Below, in pieces: positions 1-9,084 of a stretch of 64,000 nucleotides of DNA. The translations under genes were made by a program, and so were the position numbers. The stretch is from Caryophanon tenue (GTDB taxonomy: Bacteria; Bacillota; Bacilli; Bacillales_A; Planococcaceae). The notes below the pieces were generated by a model. That model did no database searches. It was not told the origin of the DNA and worked only from the letters and a program-made list of their open reading frames with translations. The stretch is from contig NZ_MASJ01000014.1 of assembly GCF_001700315.1 (NCBI RefSeq), positions 47,066 to 111,065 of the forward strand. The letters are read 5' to 3'. How positions within the stretch are numbered: position 1 is the first letter of the stretch; every line of letters begins with the position of its first letter.

Positions 1-512
1 ATTGGTGTAGCACTTGCGTATACATCTGGGAATGTACCATTTACGGCATACACCCACCCGCTACCAACACCTAATGCTTTTTCAGCTTCACCGTTAATCG
101 GATTAAAATAATCCGTTGTTGCAGAATGTGTAAACGGAATATTGTGTTTTTCTAATGCCGCCTTTGTTGCTTGTGCTGCATTTTGAATCTCTTCCGTTAA
201 TGGTAGAGCACGCTCGTATACAATTTGTCCTTTATATCCTTCTACACGTACACTTACCGTATTTTGTTGCTCGTCAAATACCGCATAGTTTGTTTCATTT
301 TGCTCACTAAATGACGGCTGTTGTTGCTGTTCTTCTGCTGGAAGTGCAGTATCATCAGCGGCTGTTTGCGCTACTGTGACTACTTCCGTTTCTGTTACTG
401 CTTGCTCAGCTAGCTGCTCGATATCACTTGCTTGTACCAATGTTGGCGATACTGTTGAAAATACAAGCACAACTGCAACAAGCCACTGTAACAATAAAAA
501 ACGCTTGTTCAT
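1..512 (-). CDS. Secreted DUF4430 (transcobalamin-like) protein, 3' end outside window
   Basis: The gene starts at 512 and runs off the left edge, so about 170 N-terminal residues are visible. Residues 1-29 form a signal peptide (MNKRF, then a hydrophobic core ending in LVQA). An acidic, Gln-rich linker follows. From about residue 85 there is a folded domain containing the GSGWVYAVNG motif. That motif is typical of DUF4430, the fold shared with the C-terminal domain of the cobalamin carriers intrinsic factor and transcobalamin. A GGAGG-like site lies just upstream of the ATG. The gene is preceded by a cobalamin riboswitch and an attenuator hairpin, so a surface role in capturing cobalamin or a corrinoid is a reasonable inference. 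DUF4430 domains also occur in proteins unrelated to B12. No lipobox is visible, and any anchor would lie in the missing C-terminus. Confidence 0.75.
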   Translation of the reverse strand, partial: MNKRFLLLQWLVAVVLVFSTVSPTLVQASDIEQLAEQAVTETEVVTVAQTAADDTALPAEEQQQQPSFSEQNETNYAVFDEQQNTVSVRVEGYKGQIVYERALPLTEEIQNAAQATKAALEKHNIPFTHSATTDYFNPINGEAEKALGVGSGWVYAVNGTFPDVYASATP

Positions 513-559
513 GAAAATCCTCCTCTTACTTAGTTCATGTGAATGATTAGCAGGACAAC

Positions 560-592
560 AAAAAACCGCTCCTTCTATAAAGAAAGAGCGGG
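560..592 (-). terminator. Intrinsic terminator of the upstream cobalamin riboswitch
   Basis: On the minus strand CCGCTC (586-591) pairs with GAGCGG (566-571), followed by a run of six T. It sits between the riboswitch aptamer and the DUF4430 gene, as expected for a transcriptional attenuator. Confidence 0.85.
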
Positions 593-689
593 TAAAAGAA
601 CATAATGATAAAAAAGAATATACTTAATCTTATGTCACCTTTGCCATTCTTTCTCCTAGCTTCCGAAGAGAGTTGAACGATAAGATTAA

Positions 690-838
690 GATAGGTCTCC
701 TGACTTGTACTTCACTTTACTTTGAGCCCTTCCCGGTTATCCCAGTGGCATTGCTCATTTCATCTGTACTCACAGTTGCGGAAACAGTTTTGGATTTTCA
801 CCAAATTCCCTTTTATACATTCACATGCACCTTAATCC
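690..838 (-). promoter_or_regulatory. Cobalamin riboswitch upstream of the DUF4430 gene
   Basis: Read on the minus strand, the region shows the conserved parts of the B12 riboswitch in order: GGGAA, then GGTGAAAATCC, then CCGCAACTGT, and at the 3' end the B12 box AAGTCAGGAGACC (about 694-706). A terminator follows at 560-592, so ligand binding probably stops transcription before the secreted DUF4430 gene. Confidence 0.9.
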
Positions 839-863
839 TGCAATCGATATTCACTTGTTCTCG

Positions 864-891
864 ATTGTAGCACAGTTTTTTTATAATGCAA
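864..891 (-). promoter_or_regulatory. Sigma-A promoter for the riboswitch/DUF4430 transcript
   Basis: On the minus strand there is a -35 TTGCAT (886-891) and a -10 TACAAT (864-869) with a 16-bp spacer. They lie immediately upstream of the riboswitch. Confidence 0.6.
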
Positions 892-1006
892 TAATTTTCT
901 GGTATCTTTAAATTTTCAATTTAGTCTCTCTCTAACAATTACTAGCAAATTTTTACACCTACCATTATACTATTAATAAATAATATATTTTAAAGGAGCT
1001 GTACTT

Positions 1007-1834
1007 ATGGTTGCTTTGCTATCGTTGTTAACAGTCGTTTTCTTTATTTTATTTGTCGTTGGTCTGGTGTCACCGTCCTCCGTTTTTTTTCGAGCATCGG
1101 CGCGTGGTGAACATACAACCAAAAAAGAGGTATTCCGCTTTTTTGGTATCCCATTTCTACTGTCTGCTATTCTACTAGTGTGGCTGATGCCCACTTCTGA
1201 AACAACAACAGATGCCGTTGTAGAGCCCGTTTTATCTACTGAAACGGAAGTGCAAGAAGAAGTAGCAGCCGTTCCTGAAGAAGCGCAAGCTCAAATTGAA
1301 GCTGAGGAGCAAGCGAAAAAGGACGAACAAGCTCGTATTGAAGCTGAGGAGCAAGCGAAAAAAGATGAACAGGCTCGTATTGAAGCTGAGAAGCAAGCAG
1401 CTGGTACAATGGAACAACAACAAGCTGTTCGAACAGCTGAAAGCTATTTAAATTATTCCGCTTTTTCACGTAGTGGATTAATCGAACAATTGATGTATGA
1501 AGGCTTTAGCGAAACAGATAGCGCATTCGCCGTGGATGCGCACAATGTTGATTGGCAGCAGCAAGCAAATAAAATGGCACAAAGCTATATTGACTATAGT
1601 GCATTTTCGCCGAGTGGATTAATTGACCAGCTAGTATATGAAGGCTTCAACGAACAACAGGCAACGAACGCAGTCAATCAGCTATCGGTAGACTGGGTAC
1701 AACAGGCTGTATTAATGGCGGAAAGTTACTTAGAATACTCGTCATTTTCGCGCAGTGGATTAATCGACCAGCTCATCTATGAATGCTTTAGTGAGGCAGA
1801 TGCAAGCTATGCTGCTACACAGGCAGGTCTTTAA
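1007..1834 (+). CDS. Membrane-anchored protein with three Ltp-family C-terminal repeats
   Basis: The 275-residue product has two hydrophobic segments (about 2-22 and 46-61) and then a charged region. That region contains a 14-residue unit, EAEEQAKKDEQARI, repeated in tandem at 98-111 and 112-125 with a shortened third copy. Three repeats of about 46 residues follow (137-183, 184-230, 231-275), each with the core SYLxYSxFSxSGLIxQLxYEGF. This is the pattern of the Ltp/host cell surface-exposed lipoprotein repeat family (PF07553), often found in phage-resistance lipoproteins and unrelated surface proteins. No lipobox Cys is visible, so it is probably anchored by its membrane segments. The third repeat has Cys where the others have Gly (YECF). 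An RBS (AAAGGAG) precedes the ATG and a strong terminator follows. Its biological role is unknown. Confidence 0.7.
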   Translation: MVALLSLLTVVFFILFVVGLVSPSSVFFRASARGEHTTKKEVFRFFGIPFLLSAILLVWLMPTSETTTDAVVEPVLSTETEVQEEVAAVPEEAQAQIEAEEQAKKDEQARIEAEEQAKKDEQARIEAEKQAAGTMEQQQAVRTAESYLNYSAFSRSGLIEQLMYEGFSETDSAFAVDAHNVDWQQQANKMAQSYIDYSAFSPSGLIDQLVYEGFNEQQATNAVNQLSVDWVQQAVLMAESYLEYSSFSRSGLIDQLIYECFSEADASYAATQAGL

Positions 1835-1840
1835 ACGATA

Positions 1841-1879
1841 AAAAAGTATGCGTAGCACATCGCTACGCATACCTTTTTT
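1841..1879 (+). terminator. Intrinsic terminator of the Ltp-repeat gene
   Basis: GTATGCGTAGC pairs with GCTACGCATAC (about 1846-1872) and is followed by TTTTTT. Confidence 0.85.
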
Positions 1880-2063
1880 GTTGCTCGTTCCGCTCGTAAT
1901 CATTCATAAGGGGTTTCACGTCCATCATTGTCGGCAAATACGAGATGAAGTGGGTATAGAATACGGTTCGATACAACTTATTGGGGCGAATGCTAGTAAA
2001 GTATGTATACATGAACGTCGGGGAACGTCATGCTTGCCTCACTCAACAAACGCCCGGCGATTA

Positions 2064-2231
2064 CTAACCAACAATTTCGTCCTTCATACAATCAATTGCA
2101 TGGGCAATACTATTATGTTCATATGGATACAGCGCTTCTAATTGCTGCTGAATACGTTCTAATGACAACGGCTGCGCTAACATATAATTTGTCATCACAC
2201 TGGCACGAATATAGTCGATAAACTTTTGCAT
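2064..2231 (-). CDS. Small hypothetical protein downstream of metE
   Basis: A 55-residue protein (MQKFIDYIRASVM...) lies directly after metE. The longest reading frame begins at 2246, overlapping the metE stop as TAATG. However, that ATG is part of a GGAGG site (2240-2244), which is spaced 8 nt from the ATG at 2231, so I place the start at 2231. The sequence is mixed hydrophobic/charged with no signal peptide or metal-binding motif, and I do not recognise the family. The close coupling suggests co-transcription with metE under the B12 riboswitch. Confidence 0.6.
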   Translation of the reverse strand: MQKFIDYIRASVMTNYMLAQPLSLERIQQQLEALYPYEHNSIAHAIDCMKDEIVG

Positions 2232-2245
2232 ATTTTTGTCCTCCA

Positions 2246-4519
2246 TTATTGCACAGTCACTCGCTGACGTAGTTGTTGTGCCACTTCCACCATATGAGAA
2301 AGCGCTGCGATGGTTTCTTGTTCCCCACGTGTTTTCAAGCCACAGTCTGGATTCACCCAGAAGTTTTGACGTGGAATAACATGTAAGCTATCGGTCGCTA
2401 TTGTTAGCATTTCTTCGACACTCGGTACACGCGGGCTATGAATATCATATACACCTAAACCGATGCCATATGGATACGCATCCGTTGCTAATACATCAAT
2501 TAATTCTCCGTGCGAGCGGGACGTTTCTAATGAAATGACATCTGCATCAAGTGCGGTAATTGGTGCTAAAAAGTCATTAAATTCGCAATAACACATATGT
2601 GTATGAATTTGCGTCGTCGCAGCAACACCACTTGTTGCAAGTTTAAAGGCGTCAACAGACCAGCGTAAATAATCTGCATGTTGCTCTTTTCGTAGCGGTA
2701 AGCCTTCTCGTAAAGCTGGCTCATCTACTTGAATGATTTGCACATTTGCGTCTTCTAATGATGCAATTTCTTTTCGCAGTGCAAGCGCAATCTGCTGTGC
2801 CACCACTTCGCGTGGAATATCATCACGGACGAATGACCAATTTAAAATTGTCACAGGTCCTGTTAACATCCCTTTTACATGCTTTTGTGTATATTGTTGC
2901 GCGTATTTAATTTCGTTTACCGTCATTGGTGAAACCCATGCAACGTCACCATAAATAATCGGTGGCTTCACACAGCGAGAACCATATGAGACAACCCAGC
3001 CATTTTGTGTAAAGGCAAAGCCATCCAATTTCTCACCGAAAAACTCCACCATATCTGTTCGTTCAAATTCACCATGAACGAGCACATCTAAGCCAATTTC
3101 TTCTTGAATCGTAATCCAACGTTTCATTTCCTCTTCAATAAATGCCTCGTATTCAGAATTCGAAATTGCTTGCTTGCGCCACTTTGCACGATTTTGCTTG
3201 ACCGCTGTGGATTGTGGGAAGCTACCAATCGTCGTCGTTGGGAAATCTGGCAGTTGTAACGCTTCAATTTGAAGGGCTTGTCGCTTTTCAAATGGTATAT
3301 CTCGCGTATAATGTGCTGGTTGCAATGTACGCAAAGCCTCTGCCACATGTTCATTATGCCTACTTTTGTGCCCAAGGAGTACTTGTTGCTGTTGCAAACT
3401 TTCAGCTAAGATATTTGTCGTCTGTTCCGTGCCATCAAGCGTTTGGCGAATCGCGACAAGCTCTCGAATTTTTTCATCAGCAAAGGCTAAACTCGGTTGT
3501 AAAAATTGTGGTAGCTTCGTTTCATGCATCGCACTTACCGGCACATGCTGTAAGCTACATGAAGTTTGTAGCCATACATGTGTTGGTTGGACTAACTGTT
3601 CAATCGCACGAACATCAGTTACACATTGCGCTAAATTTGCTGCCCAAATATCGCGCCCATTAACGATCCCTACACCTAACACTTTTTCTTCTGGGAAGCC
3701 ATGTTTGCGTAAATTTTCGATATTTTCCTTTTTACCGTGTACAAAATCAAGCCCTAACCCATCGATTGGTAACTGACTAATAACATCATAAGCACTACAT
3801 GCTTCGAAATATGTTGTGACAAAAATTTTCGTATCGACTTGCTCACAAATTTGTGTATACAGTGCTTGAATTAATTGTTGTTGTTCGTCATTTAATGTTG
3901 TTGTAAACGCCGGCTCTTCTAATTGAATCCACGTTACACCTGTTTGTGCCACTTGCTGTAAAAGCTCCGTATATACATGAATTAAATCAAGTAAAAATGC
4001 CGCTTCTTGCTCCTTTTGAATCCCTTTTGTTAATGTGAAAAATGTATACGGTCCAATAAATGTTGGCTTTGGTGTTACACCTAACTGCAGCGCCTCATCG
4101 ATATATTCAATATAACGATGAGATTGTAAGCGTAATCGCTGCCCTTCATATTCAGGCACGATGTAATGGTAGTTTGTGTTAAACCATTTTGTCATTTCAC
4201 TTGCAACAACGTCTTTCGTACCACGCGCCATCGCATAATACGTTGAAATACCTTTCTCAACTTCTGCATATCGCTTCGGAATTAAGTTAAACGCTGTCGC
4301 TAAATCCAGCATGCGGTCATAATACGTAAAGTCGCCCGTTGTTATGGTCTCGACACCTAACGCATATTGACGCTTTACATTTTCAAGTCGCTGTTCTTTC
4401 AGCTGTGCATGTAGCGTCTGTTCATCAATCATACCTTTCCAAAAGCTTTCTACTGTTTTCTTCCATTGTCGTTGCTCCCCAATATATGGGTAGCCGATAA
4501 CCGTTGTTTCATAAATCAT
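2246..4519 (-). CDS. metE: Cobalamin-independent methionine synthase MetE
   Basis: This 757-residue enzyme transfers a methyl group from 5-methyltetrahydropteroyl-triglutamate to homocysteine, the last step of methionine synthesis, without B12. The zinc ligands fall where they do in E. coli MetE: H641 and C643 in the HTHMCYC motif and C726 in NPDCGLKTRG. The N-terminal half (MIYETTVIGYPYIG...) is the duplicated barrel typical of the family. A longer frame opens at a TTG at 4537, but GGAGG lies 8 nt before the ATG at 4519, which fits family starts. Upstream are a cobalamin riboswitch and terminator, so expression should fall when B12 is available. A small ORF follows in the same operon. Confidence 0.97.
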   Translation of the reverse strand: MIYETTVIGYPYIGEQRQWKKTVESFWKGMIDEQTLHAQLKEQRLENVKRQYALGVETITTGDFTYYDRMLDLATAFNLIPKRYAEVEKGISTYYAMARGTKDVVASEMTKWFNTNYHYIVPEYEGQRLRLQSHRYIEYIDEALQLGVTPKPTFIGPYTFFTLTKGIQKEQEAAFLLDLIHVYTELLQQVAQTGVTWIQLEEPAFTTTLNDEQQQLIQALYTQICEQVDTKIFVTTYFEACSAYDVISQLPIDGLGLDFVHGKKENIENLRKHGFPEEKVLGVGIVNGRDIWAANLAQCVTDVRAIEQLVQPTHVWLQTSCSLQHVPVSAMHETKLPQFLQPSLAFADEKIRELVAIRQTLDGTEQTTNILAESLQQQQVLLGHKSRHNEHVAEALRTLQPAHYTRDIPFEKRQALQIEALQLPDFPTTTIGSFPQSTAVKQNRAKWRKQAISNSEYEAFIEEEMKRWITIQEEIGLDVLVHGEFERTDMVEFFGEKLDGFAFTQNGWVVSYGSRCVKPPIIYGDVAWVSPMTVNEIKYAQQYTQKHVKGMLTGPVTILNWSFVRDDIPREVVAQQIALALRKEIASLEDANVQIIQVDEPALREGLPLRKEQHADYLRWSVDAFKLATSGVAATTQIHTHMCYCEFNDFLAPITALDADVISLETSRSHGELIDVLATDAYPYGIGLGVYDIHSPRVPSVEEMLTIATDSLHVIPRQNFWVNPDCGLKTRGEQETIAALSHMVEVAQQLRQRVTVQ

Positions 4520-4579
4520 ATACGTCGCCTCCTTCAAGTATTACATAACTCCAAATTATGGCGAGCGAAAGAAGAGCAC

Positions 4580-4609
4580 AAAAAAGCCTGCTCCAATACT
4601 GGAACAGGC
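4580..4609 (-). terminator. Attenuator terminator between cobalamin riboswitch and metE
   Basis: On the minus strand GCCTGTTCCA pairs with TGGAGCAGGC, followed by TTTTTT. It lies between the riboswitch and metE. Confidence 0.85.
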
Positions 4610-4705
4610 GACTTGTTAACTCAAAAAGAATATAAAACTACTGCTATATTCAATCTTCGCACAAAACACCACCTATTTCCACGTAGGTATGGGTGTGTAC
4701 TCGAA

Positions 4706-4862
4706 TTGGCAGGTCTCCTGACTTATCATCAACGCGTACTTCTGACCTTCCCGTTTCCAGTGGTCATATATAGAAGTCGCTCCGAATTACAGTTGCGGGA
4801 CAGTGTTGGAATTGCACCAAGCTTCCCTTTTAAGCTCGCGATTAAGCAAGCACCGTTTCGTA
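4706..4862 (-). promoter_or_regulatory. Cobalamin riboswitch controlling metE
   Basis: On the minus strand the conserved parts appear in order: GGTGCTTG, GGGAAGCTTGGTG, CCCGCAACTGT and the 3' B12 box AAGTCAGGAGACC. The downstream terminator and metE make this the classical B12-off control of the B12-independent methionine synthase. Confidence 0.93.
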
Positions 4863-4884
4863 ACACGTTATGTAATTGCTTATT

Positions 4885-4913
4885 ATCGTACGCAAATAAA
4901 TCGCTATTGTCAA
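4885..4913 (-). promoter_or_regulatory. Promoter of the metE leader
   Basis: On the minus strand there is a perfect -35 TTGACA (4908-4913), a 17-bp spacer and -10 TACGAT (4885-4890), just upstream of the riboswitch. Confidence 0.7.
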
Positions 4914-5051
4914 ACTATTTTTTAAACTTGATACTATTACGGCAAAAATCCATTTCTTAGTAGCTGCTGTTTTTTCGAACAACAATTAAGGTCGGATAAT
5001 ATGAGTGATGGAACATCTGCCAAAAACGCCACGTCGTGTGGCAAGTCAGAA

Positions 5052-5095
5052 AAATATCCTTCAGCAACGACAACTGCTGAAGGATATTTCTTTTT
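5052..5095 (+). repeat. Intergenic palindromic repeat, family A copy 1
   Basis: The hairpin core is AAATATCCTTCAGCA, an 8-nt loop ACGACAAC and TGCTGAAGGATATTT, followed by T-rich sequence. The same core with small changes recurs near 14424, 24652, 33757 and 34998. This copy is short, with little of the flanking arms seen in the others. It probably also acts as a terminator. Confidence 0.8.
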
Positions 5096-5183
5096 GGCCC
5101 ACCCTCACCTTTATATAACGAAATGATTGTGAAACATGGACATTGACGTATAATAAAAACGAGAAAGAAAGAGGTGTATTTCA

Positions 5184-8100
5184 TTGCTTTACGGATATAC
5201 AGTTTGTCAGCTAGATACTGATAGCTATACATTAACTACGCGCTTTCAGGAAGGGAATGCCTTTTTCGAAGCGTTCCGCACTGAAAGTATTTTGCGCCGC
5301 CGTACACCGAAAAATGGTGATACATTTACGTATGCTTACGTGCCCCATTTGCTATATGTCGAGGCGACAAGCATTCAGCACATTCAACGACTACGGCACG
5401 GGCTTATTTTAGATGAACTTGCGCCCAAAAAACGCCTTCTTTGTGTGTTAGAAACACTTGAGAATGGAAAATTTGCTCCGTATACGTATAAATCCAATGT
5501 GCGTTACACAAAGCCTTTTGTAAAACCAATCTTATATGAAGCACTCGATGAACAGCAGTTACATACCGAAGGCTGGTATTATGCGGCACCGATACGTGAA
5601 GGACATACATTAACAGCGCTACCGGATATTATTGAGCAATTGACTGGCTATCGTCCACATGAGCTTCATCGCCTTACACTATTTGAACAATTATTAGCAC
5701 AGCCAATGACGATGTGTGACAAAGCGCTAACAAATGTCGCACTTGATTTACGTGCGTACACACAGCAAACCTCTTTAATATGCGATAGCTTTCTACAACG
5801 CGAAGCTGGTGAGGCTGGCTCCTACACGCTTCAACAAAATGCCATGGCAAACGCGCTTATTGTCTCAAGCGATCTATTACAGCGTTGTGTAAATGATGCT
5901 ACATCGATAATCACCGTGACCTCGCTTGCCGATATTCAACAACAATTAGAAGAAGCCATTATTTATGAAACAGGACCACTGGCGAATTGTGTCGTCATTA
6001 TTGGGGACGCTACGCAGTTACAAGCATGGCTTCAGCCACAATTTATTGCACCGCTTCAAGTAGCGCAACCGTTAATGATTGGCTGGCACAGTGAGCAATC
6101 ATTTGTAGCACCGAAACAAGCTGTTACACCTTATATAAAGACGAGTGAGCAAGGGGTGTATTACGGCTTCGTAGACCCACTTGCTTATACGAAAACACCG
6201 CTTGTTACACGCGGACATGTTATGACGAAGCAGCAACAACTTCGCTTTATTGATACACCAACTGGACAACCGATGTTGCAGCCATTTGAAGTCGAAAAAG
6301 CCGTGATCCCGCTTGCGTCGAATGTCGTATTATTTCACCCGCAAGATTTTTTACCGTATCGTAAAAAAGTAGTGCTTTACGAGGATGATGCTGTCTTACC
6401 GCTTTTTGTGAAACAAGGACCGCTTCGCCAATCCGTGCATTACGATACATTGCAGCAATTTGCAGAGCAGCCGTTACTCCCGGCACAAATTGCGCCAGCA
6501 CATACGATGCCCACAACACCCTTTTATCAGATGCTTGCTACGCATCATATTCATCTCAATGCCCAACAGCAACAGGCAGTCGAAACAATTGATGGACCCG
6601 TAATGATTTTAGCAGGAGCAGGAACCGGCAAAACGACAACTTTGATTAGCCGCATTGCATATATGATTGAAGAAAAAGGCATCGCGCCACATGAAATTTT
6701 ACTTGTGACCTTTACAAAAAAGGCTGCAAGTGACATGAAAGAGCGACTCATGCACTTACCAAATGGTGCGCTGTATAGTCAAGTAACAGTCGGCACATAT
6801 CATGCCATTTGCTTACGTATTTTACGAGAACAACAGCGTACCTTTACACTGTTAGCATCAGACGCAGCTAAGCATTTCCGATTCAAGATGATTTTGAAGC
6901 AGCTTGGCTTAACAGAATCACATACACCTGAAGGAATTATGGGCATTATTTCAAACTGGAAAAACCGTATGCTCCGCCCGATTGATATTAAAAAAGAGGT
7001 AGAAGCGAAACAAGACGCAACTGAACAAAAGGAATTGCGCGCTTTATATGATGTGTATAATCTATATGAGCGTGAGAAAGAATCTCGTAATGAACTAGAT
7101 TTCGATGATTTTTTATTAGAGGTGTATTATTTACTACTTTACGATGAAGAGGCGCGCGTGCATTATCAGCACCGCTTCCGCTACGTATTATGCGATGAGT
7201 TTCAAGATGTTTCGCTCGTCCAGTACGAATTAACAAAGCTTCTTGCAGCACCGTATGACCATTTATGCATCGTCGGGGACGATAACCAAACGATTTACAC
7301 ATGGCGTGCCGCTTCAAGTGACTTTATGTTGCAGTTTACAACACTCTATCCTAACGCGAAACAAGTGAAGCTCGAAACGAATTACCGCTCAACAGCAGAT
7401 ATTGTTGGCTTCAGCAATGATTTAATTGCACATAATAAACATCAAATTAAAAAGACATTAAATGTGCCAACAGCTTACCGCCATGCTATTTATGTCGAAG
7501 TGTGTGCAACGCCTGAAGAAGAAGCACAGCTCGTGCTACAAGAAATTCAACAGCTGCGCGCAAGTGGTATGCGCTATCAACAAATATGTGTCTTAACACG
7601 CTCAACAACGTATGTCCGCACGTTATTTGAGCACTTTGTGTTGCATCATGTACCGGTAATTGATTATGCGAAGCAAGGCGAAAATTTTTACGCACATGAT
7701 TATATTAAACGTTTTATCGCAGCGATGCGTGTGTCACTTCAGCCAAATGACGCAGACGCACTACTGCTAATTGGCAAGTTAATGTATATGCCGCAAGAAC
7801 GCTGGGCTGCAACGATTACACATGAACAGCTACGTATAAGTGACACATCACTATTAGAGCGTGTCATGTTACAAATGGCAACCGAAAAACGTGAACGCTA
7901 TCAACAAGAAGCGATAAAAAAACAATTACACATGCTACTTCGCTACCGTACGATGAAACCGCAAGATGTGTTGCTTGATTTACGAACAGGGACAATCAAC
8001 TGCGAAAAACAGCTTGATTTAGATGCAAAAAAAGAAAAGACATTATATCGTGAAGAATTACGGGAGGTATTCGATGAATTCGATACATCGCTTCGACGCT

Positions 8101-8495
8101 TCCAATCCATTGATGCCTTTCTACAGTTTCATGCAATGCTTGAGCAAAAGAAGCAGGAAATGGAGCAAATGCGCCAAGACCCAACTGTTGACGCTGTACA
8201 CTTAATGACCATTCATAGCGCGAAAGGCTTGGAATATGACGCGGTATTTGCGATTGGTTGGTTTGAGGGCATGCTGCCACATTTCAAAGCCTTAGCTGGT
8301 GAACAAGGGCTGCTCGCTGATGATTTATTAACGCACCAGCAAGCATTAGAGGAGGAGCGTCGCCTTGCATATGTATGTGCTACACGTGCGAAGGAACGGC
8401 TCTATATTAGTAGCGTGCGACGTTATCATAATCAGCAGCGTAAGTTTTCACGCTTCTTATTAGAAGGTGCTCGGCTAACAGCACCAACACCATAG
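5184..8495 (+). CDS. UvrD/Rep-type superfamily 1 DNA helicase with a long unknown N-terminal region
   Basis: The product is 1103 residues. The SF1A helicase core spans about 456-1100: Q-motif region LNAQQQQAV (458), Walker A GAGTGKT (478-484), Walker B DEFQD (671-675), VGDDNQTIY (697-705), motif IV ETNYRST (731-737), and late motifs IHSAKGLEYD and YVCATRAKERLY. It should unwind DNA 3'-5' using ATP. The first ~450 residues match no domain I recognise and contain no nuclease motif. Core-only relatives such as Bacillus YjcD are about 760 residues, so this is a clear extension. The start is TTG, supported by GAGGTG 7 nt upstream, with no closer ATG. The gene stands alone with its own terminator. 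A repair or plasmid-replication role is inference. Confidence 0.85.
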   Translation: MLYGYTVCQLDTDSYTLTTRFQEGNAFFEAFRTESILRRRTPKNGDTFTYAYVPHLLYVEATSIQHIQRLRHGLILDELAPKKRLLCVLETLENGKFAPYTYKSNVRYTKPFVKPILYEALDEQQLHTEGWYYAAPIREGHTLTALPDIIEQLTGYRPHELHRLTLFEQLLAQPMTMCDKALTNVALDLRAYTQQTSLICDSFLQREAGEAGSYTLQQNAMANALIVSSDLLQRCVNDATSIITVTSLADIQQQLEEAIIYETGPLANCVVIIGDATQLQAWLQPQFIAPLQVAQPLMIGWHSEQSFVAPKQAVTPYIKTSEQGVYYGFVDPLAYTKTPLVTRGHVMTKQQQLRFIDTPTGQPMLQPFEVEKAVIPLASNVVLFHPQDFLPYRKKVVLYEDDAVLPLFVKQGPLRQSVHYDTLQQFAEQPLLPAQIAPAHTMPTTPFYQMLATHHIHLNAQQQQAVETIDGPVMILAGAGTGKTTTLISRIAYMIEEKGIAPHEILLVTFTKKAASDMKERLMHLPNGALYSQVTVGTYHAICLRILREQQRTFTLLASDAAKHFRFKMILKQLGLTESHTPEGIMGIISNWKNRMLRPIDIKKEVEAKQDATEQKELRALYDVYNLYEREKESRNELDFDDFLLEVYYLLLYDEEARVHYQHRFRYVLCDEFQDVSLVQYELTKLLAAPYDHLCIVGDDNQTIYTWRAASSDFMLQFTTLYPNAKQVKLETNYRSTADIVGFSNDLIAHNKHQIKKTLNVPTAYRHAIYVEVCATPEEEAQLVLQEIQQLRASGMRYQQICVLTRSTTYVRTLFEHFVLHHVPVIDYAKQGENFYAHDYIKRFIAAMRVSLQPNDADALLLIGKLMYMPQERWAATITHEQLRISDTSLLERVMLQMATEKRERYQQEAIKKQLHMLLRYRTMKPQDVLLDLRTGTINCEKQLDLDAKKEKTLYREELREVFDEFDTSLRRFQSIDAFLQFHAMLEQKKQEMEQMRQDPTVDAVHLMTIHSAKGLEYDAVFAIGWFEGMLPHFKALAGEQGLLADDLLTHQQALEEERRLAYVCATRAKERLYISSVRRYHNQQRKFSRFLLEGARLTAPTP

Positions 8496-8504
8496 CACAA
8501 AAAA

Positions 8505-8540
8505 AGCACTGATGAGCAAATAACGCTCCAGTGCTTTTTC
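8505..8540 (+). terminator. Terminator of the helicase gene
   Basis: AGCACTG and CAGTGCT enclose an inner GAGC/GCTC pair, and the stem is followed by TTTTT. Confidence 0.75.
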
Positions 8541-8652
8541 TCTATTCCCTACAGGCCGTTTCACGTTTGTTTCACATCATAATTGATGTCATGAAGTGTT
8601 TCCAGAAATAACCGTTCAAACATACGCCCTGTATTTAAAAAGTGCAATAACT

Positions 8653-9084
8653 TTAGTCATTTTTTAGTAAATCACCATGCAGTTTTTCACGCAATGTCGT
8701 CATAATATTCGTCAACGTCGGGTCATGTTGTGCTCCGTATTGGTTCACTTTTTGTGTTAATAAAACCGCTAGCCACACTTTTTGGGAGGCGGTTGCCTGT
8801 GTAGAAAAGTGCGTAGCATTTCCAAAACGCTCTAGCCACTGCAAATAGGCTGATTCTGCTACATACGCCATTTCTAAATATGGATTTACATAACGATTTC
8901 GTGCAGGAACGGATAGCACAAGCCAGCTGTTTAGCGCAACCACCCATGCATCTTGTTCATCGAATAATGCAGGTGTCGTTTGTGTCATATACGCATTTGT
9001 CTGCTTCACATCGGCAATAAATGTGTGGACTACTTGTTTATCAATCGCAAAAACGCTATCTCTTACCGTTAATGTACGATACAT
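8653..9084 (-). CDS. Hypothetical protein
   Basis: A 143-residue protein (MYRTLTVRDSVFAID...) that I do not recognise. It is soluble and mostly helical in character, with no signal peptide, metal-binding cluster or membrane segment. The longer start at 9090 overlaps the GGAGG itself. The ATG at 9084 lies 6 nt from that site and is preferred. About 110 bases between its stop and the helicase terminator carry nothing I can identify. Confidence 0.6.
   Translation of the reverse strand: MYRTLTVRDSVFAIDKQVVHTFIADVKQTNAYMTQTTPALFDEQDAWVVALNSWLVLSVPARNRYVNPYLEMAYVAESAYLQWLERFGNATHFSTQATASQKVWLAVLLTQKVNQYGAQHDPTLTNIMTTLREKLHGDLLKND

Noticed and set aside
673..870. Plus-strand 65-codon open frame
   Set aside because: It is antisense to the conserved cobalamin riboswitch and has no ribosome site.
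4466..4960. Plus-strand 164-codon open frame across the metE leader
   Set aside because: It crosses the metE start, terminator, riboswitch and promoter, and has the composition of structured RNA rather than protein.
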